Below, one piece after another: positions 1 to 6,100 of a stretch of 10,710 nt of DNA; the stretch's first letter is position 1, and each line of letters begins with the position of its first letter. The stretch is from Rubrivivax sp. Its GTDB lineage: Bacteria; Pseudomonadota; Gammaproteobacteria; Burkholderiales; Burkholderiaceae_C. The position numbers and the translations under genes were made by a program. The stretch is taken from the NCBI GenBank assembly GCA_030693565.1, contig JAUYAJ010000124.1, forward strand, positions 1 to 10,710. The letters are read 5' to 3'. Under the pieces are notes generated by a model, which worked only from the letters and a program-made list of their open reading frames with translations, made no database searches and had not been told where the DNA came from.

Positions 1-501
1 GCCGTGATGCTCAGCGCCGAGACCGCGGCCGGCAGGTACCCGGTGGAGACGATCACGCAGATGGCGGCGATCGCGCTCGAGGCCGAGGCCGCCGACGACA
101 GCTCGATCGAGACCGATTTCACCAACAAACGTTTCGGCCGAATCGACCAGAGCATCGCGATGGGCGCGCTGTTCACCGCCCACCACCTGGGCTGCAAAGC
201 CATCATCGCGCTCACCGAGTCGGGCTCGACGGCGCTGTGGATGAGCCGGCACAACATCAAGGTGCCGATTTTCGGCCTGACCTCGCAGCTCTTGTCGCAG
301 CGCAAGATGACGCTGTACCGCAACGTGCGCCCGCTCCTGATGCCCAAGCTGAGCGACCGCGACGAAGCGCTGGCCAAAGCCGAGTCCTTGCTCGTCGAGC
401 GTGGCGTGCTCAAGCCCGGCGACACCTATGCCATCACCTGCGGCGAGCCGATGGGCTACCCGGGCGGCACCAACATGCTCAAGGTCTGCCGGGTGAGCTG
501 A
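1..501 (+). CDS. pyk: Pyruvate kinase, C-terminal part (5' end outside window)
   Basis: Pyruvate kinase makes pyruvate and ATP from phosphoenolpyruvate and ADP, the last step of glycolysis, in the cytosol. The window opens inside the gene, in frame 1. The first residues, AVMLSAETAAGRYPVE, match the family motif VMLSGETAxGxYP at the end of the catalytic TIM barrel. The remaining ~150 residues form the regulatory C-terminal domain, including SIAMGALFTAHHLGCKAIIALT, the strand/helix unit that begins the allosteric domain, followed by TESGSTALWMSRHNIKVPIF. The gene ends in a TGA at 499-501. A 102-bp gap with two hairpins separates it from ppsA on the same strand. Only about the last third of a typical ~470-residue protein is visible, so the isozyme type and the N-terminal substrate residues cannot be judged. 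Family assignment is secure. Confidence 0.96.
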   Translation, partial: AVMLSAETAAGRYPVETITQMAAIALEAEAADDSSIETDFTNKRFGRIDQSIAMGALFTAHHLGCKAIIALTESGSTALWMSRHNIKVPIFGLTSQLLSQRKMTLYRNVRPLLMPKLSDRDEALAKAESLLVERGVLKPGDTYAITCGEPMGYPGGTNMLKVCRVS

Positions 502-524
502 GGCGGGACGCGGTCAGGCCGCGG

Positions 525-545
525 GGCTTGACTTCGGTCAACGCC
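525..545 (+). terminator. Hairpin with C(UUCG)G tetraloop just after pyk
   Basis: TTGAC (528-532) and GTCAA (537-541) pair around TTCG (533-536), giving the very stable C(UUCG)G tetraloop in RNA. GGC (525-527) and GCC (543-545) extend the stem to 8 bp with C542 bulged. It lies 24 bases after the pyk stop codon. No T-run follows, so it is not a textbook Rho-independent terminator. A 3'-end stabiliser or a weak or Rho-assisted terminator for the pyk transcript is the more cautious reading. The fold is read directly from the sequence; the role is inferred. Confidence 0.45.
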
Positions 546-566
546 CTGGTCGCAACGGGCGCGCAG

Positions 567-592
567 CATCGAAGCTTGTTCCTGCTTCGATG
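567..592 (+). promoter_or_regulatory. 9-bp perfect hairpin abutting the ppsA ribosome-binding site
   Basis: CATCGAAGC (567-575) pairs perfectly with GCTTCGATG (584-592) around an 8-base loop, TTGTTCCT (576-583). The last base of the 3' arm (G592) is also the first base of the Shine-Dalgarno GGAG (592-595) for ppsA, whose ATG is at 604, 8 bases further on. The stem therefore sits at the entrance to the ribosome-binding site and could influence ppsA translation or mRNA stability. It could alternatively act as a second weak terminator after pyk, but no T-tract follows. Confidence 0.45.
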
Positions 593-603
593 GAGATGCG
601 CCG

Positions 604-3027
604 ATGGCCACCGACTACATCCGCTGGTTCCGCCAGCTGTCGCTGAACGACTTGCCGCTGGTGGGCGGCAAGAACGCCTCGCTGGGCGAGATGTTCCAGC
701 AGCTCAGGCCGCTGGGCGTGCGCATCCCCGATGGTTTTGCCGTCACCGCCGAGGCCTACCGCGACGCCGTTGACGGCGCCGAGGGCTGGGTTGAACTGCA
801 CCGGCTGCTCGACAAGCTGGACAAGCGCGACACCCGGGCGCTGGCGCGGGCCGGTGCGCGGGCGCGCGAGATCGTCTACGCCGCGGCCATGCCCAAGGCG
901 GTGGAAACCCAGCTGCGTGAAGCCTGGCGCGCCTTGCAGGCGCAGGTCGGGCCCGACCTCAGCGTCGCGGTGCGCAGCTCGGCCACCGCCGAAGACCTGC
1001 CCACGGCCAGCTTTGCCGGCCAGCACGACACCTACCTCAACATCAGCGGCGAGGAGATGCTGATCGACGCCGTCAAGCGCTGCCAGGCCAGCTTGTTCAC
1101 CGACCGCGCGATCAGCTACCGCACCGACAACGGCTTCGACCACTTCAAGGTCTTTCTGTCGGTGGCGGTGATGCAGATGGTGCGCAGCGACCTGGCGTCG
1201 AGCGGCGTGATGTTCAGCATCGACACCGAATCGGGCCACCCCGACGTCGTCTTCATCACCGGCGCCTGGGGGCTGGGTGAGAACGTCGTCCAGGGCACGG
1301 TCGACCCCGACGAGTTCTACGTCCACAAGCCGACCTTCCGCCAGGGTTTTCGCAGCGTGCTCCAGCGCACGCTGGGCGACAAGCAGGTGCGCATGGTCTA
1401 TTCACCGGGGCGCACGCGCGAGCCGGTGGTGAACCGGCCCACGCCCAAGGCCGACCGCGCGCGCTACTGCCTGAGCGACGCCGACGTGCTCGAACTGGCC
1501 GACGCGGCGATCAAGATCGAGGACCACTACAGCCGCCTGGCCGGCAGCTTGCGGCCGATGGACATCGAATGGGCCAAGGACGGCCCCGACGGCGACATCT
1601 ACATCGTGCAGGCGCGGCCGGAGACGGCGATCTCGCAGCGTTCGGCCACGCTGATCGAGGAGTTCGTGCTCGACGGCAGCGGGCCGGTCAAGGCCACCGG
1701 CCGCGCGGTCGGCGCCAAGATCGGCGCTGGCCAGATCCGCGTGGTCACGAATGCGCGCCAGCTGGCGCAGTTCAAGCCCGGTGAGGTGCTGGTGTCCGAC
1801 ACCACCACACCCGACTGGGAGCCGGTGATGAAGACCGCCGCCGCCATCGTCACCAACCGCGGCGGGCGCACCTGCCACGCGGCGATCGTCGCGCGTGAAC
1901 TCGGTATTCCGGCGGTGGTCGGCGCCGAACATGCCACCGAGGTGCTGGCCGACGGCACGCTGGTCACGGTGTCCTGCGCCGAAGGCGCGGTCGGCAAGGT
2001 CTATGAAGGCGAACTGGAGTTCCACAAGACGGTGACCGACGTCAGCGGCCTGGTGGACCGAAAAAACCGGCCGAAGACCGAAATCATGGTCAACCTGGGC
2101 AACCCCGAGCTGGCCTTCCAGGTCAGCCTGATGCCGAGCGACGGCGTCGGCCTGGCGCGCATGGAATTCATCATCAACGAGCACATCAAGGTGCACCCGA
2201 TGGCGGTGCTGCACCCCGAGCGCATCGTCGACAAAGACGTGCGTGCCCAGGTGCTGGCGCTGACCGCAGGCCATGCCGACGGCGCCAGCTACTTCGTCGA
2301 GAAGCTGGCCGAAGGCGTGGGCACGATCGCCGCCGCCTTTTTCCCGCGGCCGGTGATCGTGCGGCTGTCGGACTTCAAGAGCAACGAATACGCGGCGCTG
2401 CTGGGCGGGCGCGACTTCGAGCCCCACGAAGAGAACCCGATGCTGGGTTTCCGCGGCGCGGCGCGCTACATCCAACCCGACTACGCCGAAGGCTTCGCGC
2501 TCGAATGCCAGGCGATGAAGCGGGTGCGCGAGACCATGGGGCTGGTGAACCTGAAGCTGATGGTGCCGTTCTGCCGCCGCCTGGACGAAGCGCGCGGCGT
2601 GCTGGCGGCGCTCGCCGGGCATGGTCTCAAGCGCGGCGAGAACGGGCTGCAGGTCTACGTCATGTGCGAGATCCCGAACAACGTGCTGCTGATCGACGAG
2701 TTCAGCGAACTGTTCGACGGCTTCTCGATCGGCAGCAACGACCTCACCCAGCTCACGCTGGGCGTGGACCGCGACAGCGCCATCGTTGCCGCGTCGTTCG
2801 ACGAGCGTGACCCGGGCATGCTCAAGATGTTCAAGCTGGCGGTCGAAGGGGCGCGGCGCAATGGCCGCCACAGCGGCATTTGCGGCCAGGCGCCGTCGGA
2901 CCACATCGAGATCGCGCGCTACCTGGTCGAGCTCGGCATCGACAGCATCAGCCTGACACCCGACCGCGTGCTGCGCACCATGCAGGTGGTGCAGGAGATC
3001 GAGGCCGCCTCAGGCCGCGGCGGGTGA
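604..3027 (+). CDS. ppsA: Phosphoenolpyruvate synthase (pyruvate, water dikinase)
   Basis: PpsA converts pyruvate, ATP and water to phosphoenolpyruvate, AMP and phosphate, the gluconeogenic reverse of pyruvate kinase. It is 807 residues long (E. coli PpsA is 792). The three expected domains are in order. The N-terminal ATP-binding domain has VGGKNASLGEM near residue 20 and VRSSATAEDLPTASFAGQ at 123-140. The central swivelling domain has GGRTCHAAIVARELGIPAVV, with phospho-carrier His425. The C-terminal PEP/pyruvate barrel has GFSIGSNDLTQLTLGVDRDS and SGICGQAPSD, with the catalytic Cys760. Thr423 lies two residues before the His, where PpsR-type regulatory kinases phosphorylate E. coli PpsA; no ppsR gene is in the window. 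The start ATG at 604 has GGAG at 592-595. The 3' end overlaps the convergent ATPase gene by 18 bp. Its placement beside pyk puts the opposing PEP/pyruvate enzymes side by side. Confidence 0.96.
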   Translation: MATDYIRWFRQLSLNDLPLVGGKNASLGEMFQQLRPLGVRIPDGFAVTAEAYRDAVDGAEGWVELHRLLDKLDKRDTRALARAGARAREIVYAAAMPKAVETQLREAWRALQAQVGPDLSVAVRSSATAEDLPTASFAGQHDTYLNISGEEMLIDAVKRCQASLFTDRAISYRTDNGFDHFKVFLSVAVMQMVRSDLASSGVMFSIDTESGHPDVVFITGAWGLGENVVQGTVDPDEFYVHKPTFRQGFRSVLQRTLGDKQVRMVYSPGRTREPVVNRPTPKADRARYCLSDADVLELADAAIKIEDHYSRLAGSLRPMDIEWAKDGPDGDIYIVQARPETAISQRSATLIEEFVLDGSGPVKATGRAVGAKIGAGQIRVVTNARQLAQFKPGEVLVSDTTTPDWEPVMKTAAAIVTNRGGRTCHAAIVARELGIPAVVGAEHATEVLADGTLVTVSCAEGAVGKVYEGELEFHKTVTDVSGLVDRKNRPKTEIMVNLGNPELAFQVSLMPSDGVGLARMEFIINEHIKVHPMAVLHPERIVDKDVRAQVLALTAGHADGASYFVEKLAEGVGTIAAAFFPRPVIVRLSDFKSNEYAALLGGRDFEPHEENPMLGFRGAARYIQPDYAEGFALECQAMKRVRETMGLVNLKLMVPFCRRLDEARGVLAALAGHGLKRGENGLQVYVMCEIPNNVLLIDEFSELFDGFSIGSNDLTQLTLGVDRDSAIVAASFDERDPGMLKMFKLAVEGARRNGRHSGICGQAPSDHIEIARYLVELGIDSISLTPDRVLRTMQVVQEIEAASGRGG

Positions 3028-4038
3028 GCGGATCGCGTTGACCAGCGCGGCGACGCGCGGCGCCATGCCGACCGGCACCAGTTCCAGGCCCGGGTGGAGT
3101 TGCGAATGAACGCGGAACAGTTCGTCGGCAAAACCGTGGCCGATCTCGTCGATGCCTGAAAAATCGACCTCGGCATGGCGGAAAGCCTGCAGTCGCGAGA
3201 CCACGCGCTTGGCCTGAGCACGCGAAGCCAGGCCGTGATGCGGGCCGACCATCAGGCGCAGCGGCACGGTGGTGCGGTCGAAGGCGTAGCCGCTGCCGTC
3301 AACGCTGTGCGAACGCAGCACTTCGTCGAGCGTGCGCGGGGTGTCCAGCGCCAGCGCCCAGAAGATCGAGGTGCCGCGGCGCGGCAGCGGCTTGCCGGCA
3401 TGCCAGTTGCGACGCTCGGCGCCGCGGTACTGGAACGCACTGGCGTTGGCGTGCAGGTCGAAGATGTCGGCCAGCCGGGCGGTGAAGTACAGGCCGTGGC
3501 CGAGATGGCGGTCGGGCTGGCTGGTCAGCTTGCCTTTGCTCAGCTCGAGCATCGCCAGCGTCGGGTCTTCGATCGCAAAGGCCTGCTGGATGTGCTCGAA
3601 GACGCCGCAGCCGTCGTCGGACACCAGCAGCTGCACATGCATGGCGGTCTGGCGCATCGACACGGTGACGTTGTCGCCGCCGCTGTGGTCGATGGCGTTG
3701 TTCAGCAGTTCCGCAAAAGCGTGCTGCACCATGCGCGACACCGACGGCGTGAGGGCGAAGAAGGGCGCGAAGTCACGTGACCACGGCAGGTCTTCCTGCA
3801 AGCCGGCCAGCGGGTAGCGCTGCACCACTTGCTTGAGGGTGCCGGCGCGGAACAAGGGCTGGCGCTGGCTGCCTTCGCGCGTCAGCCACTGGGCGGCGAC
3901 CAGCTTGTTGAGCAGCCGCATCGCGGCCGGCCGGCGCACGCCCAGCTTGTCCATCACGTGGGCGGGCAGCGCGTCGCCGTGGCGGGCGGCGGCGGCGGTG
4001 ATCCACTGGGTGGCAGCGGCAAGGTCGATACGGGCCAT
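3010..4038 (-). CDS. HTH - GHKL ATPase - STAS-like (DUF4325-type) regulatory protein
   Basis: This is a 342-residue cytosolic protein with no membrane segments. Residues ~20-60 look like a winged helix-turn-helix (HVMDKLGVRRPAAMRLLNKL). Residues ~100-230 are a GHKL/HATPase_c domain: N-box HAFAELLNNAIDH (106-118), G1 box DDGCG (141-145) and G2 box GHGLYFTARLADIF (180-193). There is no histidine phospho-acceptor domain, so it resembles an anti-sigma-type ATPase more than a sensor kinase. Residues ~245-340 fit the STAS-like DUF4325 family, with VDFSGIDEIGHGFADELF at 291-308. The usual STAS phospho-serine position is not Ser here (GHG at 300-302). The start ATG (complement of 4036-4038) has GAGAG seven bases upstream. 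The open frame continues further upstream, but that part matches nothing. The gene is alone on the minus strand, convergent with ppsA and divergent from the corA-like gene. The domain calls are firm; the target is unknown. Confidence 0.82.
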   Translation of the reverse strand: MARIDLAAATQWITAAAARHGDALPAHVMDKLGVRRPAAMRLLNKLVAAQWLTREGSQRQPLFRAGTLKQVVQRYPLAGLQEDLPWSRDFAPFFALTPSVSRMVQHAFAELLNNAIDHSGGDNVTVSMRQTAMHVQLLVSDDGCGVFEHIQQAFAIEDPTLAMLELSKGKLTSQPDRHLGHGLYFTARLADIFDLHANASAFQYRGAERRNWHAGKPLPRRGTSIFWALALDTPRTLDEVLRSHSVDGSGYAFDRTTVPLRLMVGPHHGLASRAQAKRVVSRLQAFRHAEVDFSGIDEIGHGFADELFRVHSQLHPGLELVPVGMAPRVAALVNAIRSPAAA

Positions 4039-4260
4039 CTTGGGTCTCTCGTGCGGCGTGGGAGTGCCGGGATGGCGATCAGTGTCGACGCTCCAGACTT
4101 TGACCTGAACCCAAAAAGAAGCATGAAATCGGTCCAGTTCCGGCGCCGGCCGCGCTGGTGTGGTGTCGGCGGCCAGGGATTGCTGCGGGCCGCGGCCACT
4201 CAAATCACAGCCTTTGACGGGCCGGCCGCAGTCGGGTCCCCGTCGACCCGGGAGTCCCCG
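4039..4260. other. Divergent intergenic region between the ATPase and corA-like genes
   Basis: This 222-bp gap is the longest gene-free stretch in the window and should hold the promoters for both flanking genes. The only clearly A/T-richer part is around 4096-4130 (for example CCCAAAAAGAAGCATGAAAT), the most likely place for the minus-strand promoter, but I could not define convincing -35/-10 pairs on either strand. Near the right end CGGGTC (4233-4238) pairs with GACCCG (4245-4250). This 6-bp hairpin directly abuts the GGAG (4251-4254) of the corA-like gene. Open reading frames run into this region from both sides, but their translations resemble no protein I know. Confidence 0.5.
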
Positions 4261-4320
4261 ATGCCACTCGTTTCGATACCGCATCTGCTGGGCCGTGCAG
4301 CCGACAACGGCGACGGTTTT
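4251..4320 (+). repeat. Diverged direct repeat of the fba start region (copy 1)
   Basis: GGAGTCCCC followed by ATGCCACTCGT is shared with the ribosome-binding site and start of fba (copy 2 at 6031-6100). I count 25 of 27 identical bases from 4251 to 4277, and 47 of 60 over the first 20 codons with no gaps. The translations are MPLVSIPHLLGRAADNGDGF here and MPLVSMRQLLDHAAENGYGI in fba, 12 of 20 identical. Identity stops abruptly upstream of 4251. After about codon 20 this copy follows CorA-type sequence while the other follows aldolase sequence. The likely explanation is duplication of the fba 5' end; the drift suggests it is not recent. Confidence 0.75.
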
Positions 4321-5055
4321 CATGACCTGCGCAATGGCCTGGATCCCGCCCGCGAGGCCTTCGACTTCGCGACCCTGCAGATCGCCCTGTTGGTCGGCGA
4401 GCGCTTCCTCGTCACCCGCCACTCGGCGCCGTCGACCAGCATCGAACGGCTGTGGCAGGAGACCCGGCAGGACGCTGCGTTGTTCGCCAGCGGTCCCGAC
4501 GCGCTGGCGCTGCGGTTGGCGCGCACTTCGGTCGACCGCCACCTGGGCCGGCTGCTGACGCTGGAGCCGCGGCTCGAAGACCTCGAGCAGGAAAACGTCG
4601 AGCGGCCGCGCGACGCGATCATGGCCGAGCTGATGGGCTACAAGACCGATCTGCGCAATTTCCGCCGCGTGCTGCTGTACCACGTGCAGGTCTTCGCCGA
4701 GCTGATGCAGGCCCCGCCGCCGCAACTGGGCGCCCAGCGCGTGCACGAGATCAAGGACGTCTACGAGCACCAGGAGGGTGCCAGCAGCCTGGCCACGCTG
4801 CACTACGAGGTGGCGTCGGACCTCATCGACGGCTACATCTCGCTGGCTTCGCACCGGCTCAACAGCATCATGAAGGTGCTGACCATCGTGACCACGATCT
4901 TCGTGCCGCTGGGCTTTGTGGCCGGCATCTACGGCATGAACTTCGAGAACATGCCCGAGCTGAAATCGCCCGCGGGCTACTTCGTGCTGCTGGGCGTGAT
5001 GGCGACCATCGTCGCCACCCTGCTGATCGTCTTCAGGAAATGGCGCTGGCTGTGA
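4261..5055 (+). CDS. CorA-family divalent metal-ion channel, N-terminally shortened with an fba-like start
   Basis: CorA proteins are pentameric Mg2+/Co2+ channels of the inner membrane with a large cytosolic funnel. This protein has 264 residues (E. coli CorA has 316). From about residue 37 (DFATLQIALLVGERFLVTRH) it follows the family's cytosolic domain. A long helical region (~85-200) leads to TM1 (~205-223), the signature YGMNF (224-228, GMN at 225-227) and ENMPEL, TM2 (~240-256), and a basic tail KWRWL. The missing ~50 residues are the first strands and helices of the cytosolic domain. In their place the gene begins with a copy of the fba start. I chose ATG 4261 because GGAG lies at 4251-4254 and the in-frame sequence further upstream (open to 3829) is not CorA-like and runs antisense to the ATPase gene. 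It may be a chimera, possibly impaired. mscS follows 2 bases after its stop. Confidence 0.85.
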   Translation: MPLVSIPHLLGRAADNGDGFHDLRNGLDPAREAFDFATLQIALLVGERFLVTRHSAPSTSIERLWQETRQDAALFASGPDALALRLARTSVDRHLGRLLTLEPRLEDLEQENVERPRDAIMAELMGYKTDLRNFRRVLLYHVQVFAELMQAPPPQLGAQRVHEIKDVYEHQEGASSLATLHYEVASDLIDGYISLASHRLNSIMKVLTIVTTIFVPLGFVAGIYGMNFENMPELKSPAGYFVLLGVMATIVATLLIVFRKWRWL

Positions 5056-5057
5056 AC

Positions 5058-5902
5058 ATGAGCGAACAACTCGACCGCTTCAACGAACAGCTGCTGGGCC
5101 TGCTGACGGCCTACGGCATGAACGCGCTCGGCGCGATCATCACGCTGGTCGTCGGCTTTGCCGCCGCTGGCTGGCTGGCGCGGCTGACCGACCGCGCGAT
5201 GCGCCAGTCCCAGCGCATCGACGCCGTCTTCAAGCCTTGCCGGGCAAGGTCGTGCGCGTCGCGGTCATCGTTTTCACGATGATTGCGGTGCTGAACCGCT
5301 TCGGCATCGAGACCACCAGCCTGATCGCGCTGCTCGGCGCTGCCGGGCTGGCGATCGGGCTGGCGCTGCAGGGCACGCTGAGCAACGTGGCCTCGGGTGT
5401 CATGATCCTGCTGTTCAGGCCGTTCAAGATCGGCGACGCCGTCAAGCTCGGCGGCGACGTCTACGTCATCGACGCGCTCGGCTTCTTCGTCTGCAAGGCG
5501 CACCTGCCCGACGGCCCGAGCGTGATCCTGCCCAACCCCAAGATCTGGGGCCAGATCATCGTCAACCTGTCGGTGACGCACCAGGACATGCGCCGCATCG
5601 ACGAGCACTACGGCATCGGCTACGGCGACGACATCGATGCCGCGCTGGCGATCCTGCGCCGCATCGCTGCCGAAGAGCCGCGCGTGCTGGACGATCCGGC
5701 GCCGCTGATCCAGGTCGAGCAACTCGGCGACAGCTCGGTCAACATCCTGTTCCGCGTCTGGACCGCGCGCGCCGACTGGTTTGCGACCAAGCTCGATCTG
5801 GTGCAGCGCTGCAAGCAGGCGCTGGAGGCCGGCGGCATCACGATCCCGTTCCCGCAGCGAGACGTCCACCTGGTCCAGGGACCGGCGCAGGCGCCGAAGT
5901 AG
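5058..5902 (+). pseudogene. MscS-family mechanosensitive channel, frameshifted
   Basis: MscS-type channels open under membrane tension and release solutes during osmotic downshock. The reading frame is split. ATG 5058 gives MSEQLDRFNEQLLGLLTAYG, a first membrane segment (~18-45) and RIDAVFKP, then runs out of frame to a TGA at 5280-5282. The rest (LPGKVVRVAVIVF onward, from TTG 5237) lies one frame over and ends at TAG 5900-5902. That part contains TM2, the pore helix AAGLAIGLALQGTLSNVASG, the FRPFKIGD turn and the soluble beta and alpha/beta domains. Restoring one base near 5236-5238 (CCTTGCC to CCTTTGCC) joins them into 281 residues, close to E. coli MscS (286). No slippery sequence is visible, so an indel or sequencing error is likelier than programmed frameshifting. 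The start is uncertain: no Shine-Dalgarno precedes 5058, and an in-frame ATG at 5040 overlaps the corA-like gene. Confidence 0.85.
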
Positions 5903-6040
5903 CGCGATCGGCTCATCGGTCCAGCGCGGTGCGCAAAGGAATTGGCAGGCCCCGCTTTGCACCGGCCCCGTCCGCGGGCCGGGTCGTTCGGCGCTCGTTA
6001 AACTGCAGGCTCTAGAGATCCACTGTCACAGGAGTCCCCC
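5903..6040 (+). promoter_or_regulatory. fba leader: GC hairpin and probable promoter region
   Basis: This is 138 bp between the mscS stop and the fba start. CCGGCCC (5962-5968) pairs perfectly with GGGCCGG (5976-5982) around a 7-base loop; only GTCGTTCG follows, so termination after mscS is possible but weak. Downstream the sequence becomes less GC-rich. GTTAAACT around 5997-6004 is a -10-like element without a good -35 at the right distance. GGAG at 6031-6034 is the fba ribosome-binding site, 6 bases before the ATG. The gap and promoter-like element suggest fba has its own transcription start; this is inference. Confidence 0.35.
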
Positions 6041-6100
6041 ATGCCACTCGTCTCGATGCGCCAGCTGCTCGACCATGCCGCCGAAAACGGCTACGGCATT
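6031..6100 (+). repeat. Direct repeat copy 2: fba ribosome-binding site and first 20 codons
   Basis: This is the presumed parental copy of the repeat seen at 4251-4320. It comprises the GGAGTCCCC ribosome-binding region and codons 1-20 of fba. Codons 1-20 continue without a break into normal class II aldolase sequence (PAFNVNNLEQVQAVM), whereas the other copy runs into CorA-type sequence, so the duplication most likely went from here to the upstream site. The two copies are 1,780 bp apart in the same orientation, with the corA-like and mscS genes between them. Confidence 0.75.

Noticed and set aside
528..556. sigma-70 promoter with -35 TTGACT at 528-533 for ppsA
   Set aside because: TTGACT is part of the UUCG hairpin, and 17 bases downstream (551-556, CGCAAC) there is no -10-like hexamer.
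1402..2904. 500-residue open frame on the minus strand opposite ppsA
   Set aside because: It is fully antisense to a gene with all PEP synthase motifs. Long antisense frames are expected in high-GC genes, and the translation is His/Arg/Ala/Val-rich without recognisable domains.
3829..4260. In-frame upstream extension of the corA-like gene to 3829 (408-residue version)
   Set aside because: The extra sequence runs antisense to the conserved ATPase gene up to 4038, and the part from 4039 to 4260 resembles no CorA sequence. A good Shine-Dalgarno sits before ATG 4261.
4039..4854. Upstream extension of the minus-strand ATPase gene to 4854 (614-residue version)
   Set aside because: The extension is antisense to the corA-like gene, looks like low-information GC-rich shadow translation, and the HTH domain starts properly at 4038 with a GAGAG motif before it.
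5225..5245. Programmed ribosomal frameshift in mscS
   Set aside because: The site (TTCAAGCCTTGCC) lacks a slippery heptamer, and MscS-family genes are not known to use recoding. A one-base indel or sequencing error is simpler.
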